Shown: one piece after another, positions 61,588 to 64,000 of the stretch
How the letters are laid out: every line of letters starts with the position of its first letter
Numbering within the stretch: position 1 is the first letter of the stretch
Source of the DNA: Holothuria scabra
Lineage: Eukaryota > Echinodermata > Holothuroidea > Aspidochirotida > Holothuriidae
NCBI GenBank assembly: GCA_037179385.1
Contig: CM074190.1
Location: 10,932,206-10,996,205 of the forward strand
Length of the DNA: 64,000 nucleotides
Reading direction: 5' to 3'
Position numbers and translations under genes: made by a program
Notes under the pieces: model-generated
The model's database searches: none
What the model was told of the DNA's origin: nothing
Seen by the model: the letters and a program-made list of their open reading frames with translations, nothing else

Positions 61588-61718
61588 ATGACCACAGCAG
61601 CTAGACCAACTTTTGAGCCTGCCAGAGGAGGTAGAGGCAAAGGGGAAGGGGATCTCAGTGCCCTGTCCAAGCAATATTCCAGCAGAGATCTTCCAGGTCA
61701 TACAAAGCTAAAGTACAG
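61588..61718 (+). CDS. CWC15: CWC15 spliceosome-associated protein, exon 1
   Basis: Encodes residues 1-43 and two bases of Arg44: [19 protein letters not shown], then [19 protein letters not shown]. This is nearly identical to the start of vertebrate CWC15, one of the most conserved stretches in the family. The protein is a core member of the PRP19/CDC5L-related complex in the catalytic spliceosome, in the nucleus. The ATG at 61588 is the family start. The donor is TACAG|GTATGA at 61719. A possible acceptor (CATCTGTAG) about 20 nt upstream suggests a split 5' UTR, but this is unproven. TMEM126 diverges on the other strand. Confidence 0.95.
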
Positions 61719-61857
61719 GTATGATATGCTCACTGCTGAGCTATTTACAGCCATGTGATAACAACTTTGCTTTTTGTAAGGGCTTAATTAATATTACTGA
61801 AAGTGAATCTTTTACATAATTGTCTGCATTTGATATATTTCATACTTTCTTCTGCAG

Positions 61858-61970
61858 ACAAACTGGTCAAGATACATCTGATGAGGTCAGCAGACGTGAC
61901 CTCCGCAAAGAACTTGATGAGCGTGAAAGAGTCGCAAGAGAAAAGAGAAGTGATAGATCTAGTAACAGAG
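61858..61970 (+). CDS. CWC15: CWC15 spliceosome-associated protein, exon 2
   Basis: The acceptor is TTCTTCTGCAG|ACAAAC (AG at 61856-61857) and the donor AACAGAG|GTATTC at 61971. It completes Arg44 and encodes residues 45-81, QTGQDTSDEVSRRDLRKELD then ERERVAREKRSDR, matching the family segment RQTTQDAPEEVRNRDFRREL followed by EERER. Exon 2 ends in phase 1. The acidic middle region and conserved C-terminus (VKRRWDDDVVFKN in vertebrates) were not found before 64000, so at least one more exon lies beyond the window. Confidence 0.93.
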
Positions 61971-62027
61971 GTATTCCTTGTCATATTTAAATAAAACATT
62001 TTAGAACCATACATGGATAAACTGATG

Positions 62028-62255
62028 GGCAGTTTTTGGTTCCTTGCAGTAGCAAAGGAACCTATAGTCAGGTTTGCGTGTGTGTGTGTGTATGTGTACA
62101 TGTGTGTGACGCATCGGTACGCTCTAACTCAACAAGGGCAGACTGGATGCAACTTGGATTTGGTACATAGATTCGTCATAATGAGGTGTGCCCTATTGTT
62201 GTTGGTGGAGGTCAAAGGTCATTTGGGGTCACCAGAGGTCAAAAACTAAAAACCT
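62028..62255 (-). mobile_element. DR1-repeat element, single-unit copy in CWC15 intron 2
   Basis: In minus orientation: one unit with a perfect DR1 (62209-62221) followed by GGGGTCA and AGGTCA half-sites at DR4 spacings. A (GT)n tract at about 62073-62107 and the family 3' hairpin (stem GGTTCCTT/AAGGAACC at about 62037-62063) next to a TTTTTGG edge complete it. It has the same module order as the longer copies, but only one core unit and no head module. Confidence 0.8.
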
Positions 62256-63190
62256 TCTCAATACTATATGTCAAGGTAGGAAACTTGGATAGCAATGAGG
62301 AAGTGTTTTTGAAGGATCACCAAGCATTATACAAGTTGAATGTAAGTAAGGTCACAAAAATTAACTAGTTACTAAATATCCCCTTGTGAAGATGTTTCAA
62401 ACATTGAGTATGAGCTTTTGCTTAGCTCTTTTTCAGAGACTGGCTGTACAGTTCTTATAATATCCAGCAAGGAACCACAGTGCCCATTGGGCTATTGTTT
62501 TTTTCTCAAAATTAATTCCCAATGTTAGGAAAGGGTTTTTTTTTCAAAATTAATTCCCAAAAATGAGTTCACTTTGAAGTAGAAAATGATTGGTGTTGAA
62601 AGTTTTTTGGCAATGAATTGATTACACTGTAGGTTGTGTAAACACTGCTCTCAACTGTTGTGGAAGCAGTAGTTCATATATAAAGATTTGATAGCAAAGT
62701 ATTTGTGTAAGGTGAGTCATCCTGCTACATTGCTACAGTACATTGTTAAGTGACACCAGCTACCTCAACAACACTAGTAGTCATTGAAAATAGACCATAT
62801 GCATTAATGACACACTGACATCATCCTTGGGGGCAAAACAGTGGAACACCTGGCAGCACGCATAAGAATTCTCCCTGCATGTGTAGCAGACTGGGTTTGT
62901 CTTCAACTTGTTGACAAATCAGCTGTCTGCATTTGTCAGTGTTGGTCTTTTTGCCCTCAAAGATGAGCATACTTTTTGCTCTGAGACATCATATGGATAA
63001 AGTCTATAAATGTAGTATCAGCTGAACTTCATGTCAGATTCTGTTAATCAAGTTATCAGCTGAGACATCGTATGTACAGTTCAGAAGTATTAATATTTGT
63101 GTTGCTCTAGATTCTCATAGAGACGGTAACAGGGAAAGTCCCTGATGCAAGAAAAGTGGGGAAGTCCCACACATAATGTTCAATATACCT
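62256..63190. other. CWC15 intron 2, no feature seen
   Basis: No exon matching the next part of CWC15 was recognised. AT-rich sequence with a short imperfect duplication (TTTTTTCTCAAAATTAATTC-like text near 62500-62555). Confidence 0.45.
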
Positions 63191-63330
63191 ATTGCCAAAA
63201 AGCAATTACAATGAATTGTGGGATAGAGTTTTGGGTGTATGTGAACTTTTACCACAGTAAAATGCCGTTGACAATAATGACAAACACCAAAACTCTCTCC
63301 CACAATCCTTTGTAATTGCTATTTGGAAAT
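63191..63330. mobile_element. Small foldback MITE
   Basis: ATTGCCAAAAAGCAATTACA on the left is mirrored on the right (inverse of ATTTCCAAATAGCAATTACA). Symmetry continues through ATTGTGGGA.AGAGTTTTGG for about 45 bp per arm, with a loop of about 45 bp. Confidence 0.75.
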
Positions 63331-64000
63331 TGGTCTATGGGAGAATTGTGTATTTTGTATGACCTTGAATCCACATTGGTGGTCCAAAAACGTTGACATA
63401 TGGTCTGAAAAATGAATACCGTAAACATTTACCTTTTATTATGTTGCTACATATCCAAATGCCTTAGTAAAAGGTGTGTTTTGTCTCAGCATGATTTGTC
63501 TCTTTCAGATATTCCAACAAATCTTTGCCTTGGAAAAACCTGGTGTTTTACAGTCATTATCTCAAAAATGCAGGGAATTATGTTTCTAGATTAAAAAGTT
63601 CTTTGTTGTCATTTTGAAGCAGGATGTTTCCATTTTTTCAACAGGGTGGTGGTACTGTACATCACTTATTTGTTACAGATGAGGTATTATGGCTGTTTTT
63701 AAATGATATTGGTGTTAATCAGGCCAGCCACAGCCTTCTCTCCAGTTTTGGCTCTTGGCTTGCTTTCCCTACTCAATTCCTTATGCCGAGTATTGAAAAC
63801 TATGGCAGAAGGCTCCATTTTTAAGGTCTTTGGTAAAACCTCATCAGGGGTCAAATGCCAGACCTCCTGGCTCCAGGTGGAATCCTCTAACAAGTTGACA
63901 GTACATCAGACTTGTGGATCCTGTTGCTGGTTGTTAGTTTTTCTGCAATCAAAAACTTCAAACTACCACAGATTTTAATGCCAATATTTTCATTTTACTT
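63331..64000. other. CWC15 intron 2 (continued)
   Basis: No exon identified. Overlapping frames on both strands near 63.70-63.98 kb read like protein over a short distance (minus strand WHLTPDEVLPKTLKME), but match nothing recognised. This may be a repeat-derived fragment. Confidence 0.35.

Noticed and set aside
63480..63700. Acceptor-like TTTCAG and AACAG sites as CWC15 exon 3
   Set aside because: The sequences after them do not encode the expected conserved continuation in the required phase.
1..64000. tRNA, rRNA, CRISPR or bacterial-type operon signals
   Set aside because: No tRNA A/B box pair with a cloverleaf, no rRNA text, no CRISPR-like spaced repeats and no bacterial gene layout were found.

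Overview
The window is a piece of an AT-rich animal nuclear genome. Exons are short, have GT/AG borders and lie kilobases apart, and most of the sequence is transposon-derived. Gene content and repeat types (CR1-like retroelements, hAT MITEs, elements with central tandem repeats) suggest a marine invertebrate, most likely a deuterostome such as an echinoderm. The taxonomic call is inference; no rRNA or mitochondrial marker is present.

Three protein-coding genes can be supported. (1) Minus strand, 6481-7101: the first coding exon of a neuroligin-like carboxylesterase-fold protein (signal peptide plus N-terminal esterase domain), with a 5' UTR acceptor and an in-frame stop before the ATG. Its later exons are not seen and would lie left of the window. 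(2) Minus strand, 48720 to 43960: a complete three-exon TMEM126 gene (214 codons; mitochondrial membrane, complex I assembly family). (3) Plus strand from 61588: the first two coding exons of CWC15, a spliceosome protein; the gene continues past the right edge. TMEM126 and CWC15 are divergently arranged.

Layout. 1-6.4 kb: MITEs, an old reverse transcriptase relic and a 51-bp minisatellite. 6.5-7.1 kb: neuroligin exon. 7.1-43.9 kb: no recognisable gene, but TIR/TTAA MITE families (called A, B and C here), foldback elements, two roughly 1.4-kb hAT-like elements, several minisatellites and a CR1 fragment. 44-48.7 kb: TMEM126, whose second intron holds a tandem-repeat transposon. 49-54.4 kb: a foldback element and two larger copies of that transposon, one split by a 1.5-kb hAT element with a perfect 8-bp target duplication and an 82-bp perfect palindrome. 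55.2-59.1 kb: a three-layer nest (MITE-A containing MITE-B containing a tandem pair of CR1-like retroelements). 60.1-61.4 kb: a long-inverted-repeat transposon with a perfect 8-bp target duplication, ending about 220 bp before the CWC15 start codon.

The most interesting signal is the tandem-repeat transposon family (45.9-47.2, 49.8-50.8, 51.5-54.4 and 62.0-62.3 kb). Each roughly 150-bp unit carries AGGTCA-type half-sites, including eight perfect DR1 sites (AGGTCAAAGGTCA) in this window. The best unit has five half-sites spaced DR1-DR4-DR4-DR2. This is the arrangement bound by nuclear receptors, and it has been spread by transposition into and around TMEM126 and CWC15.
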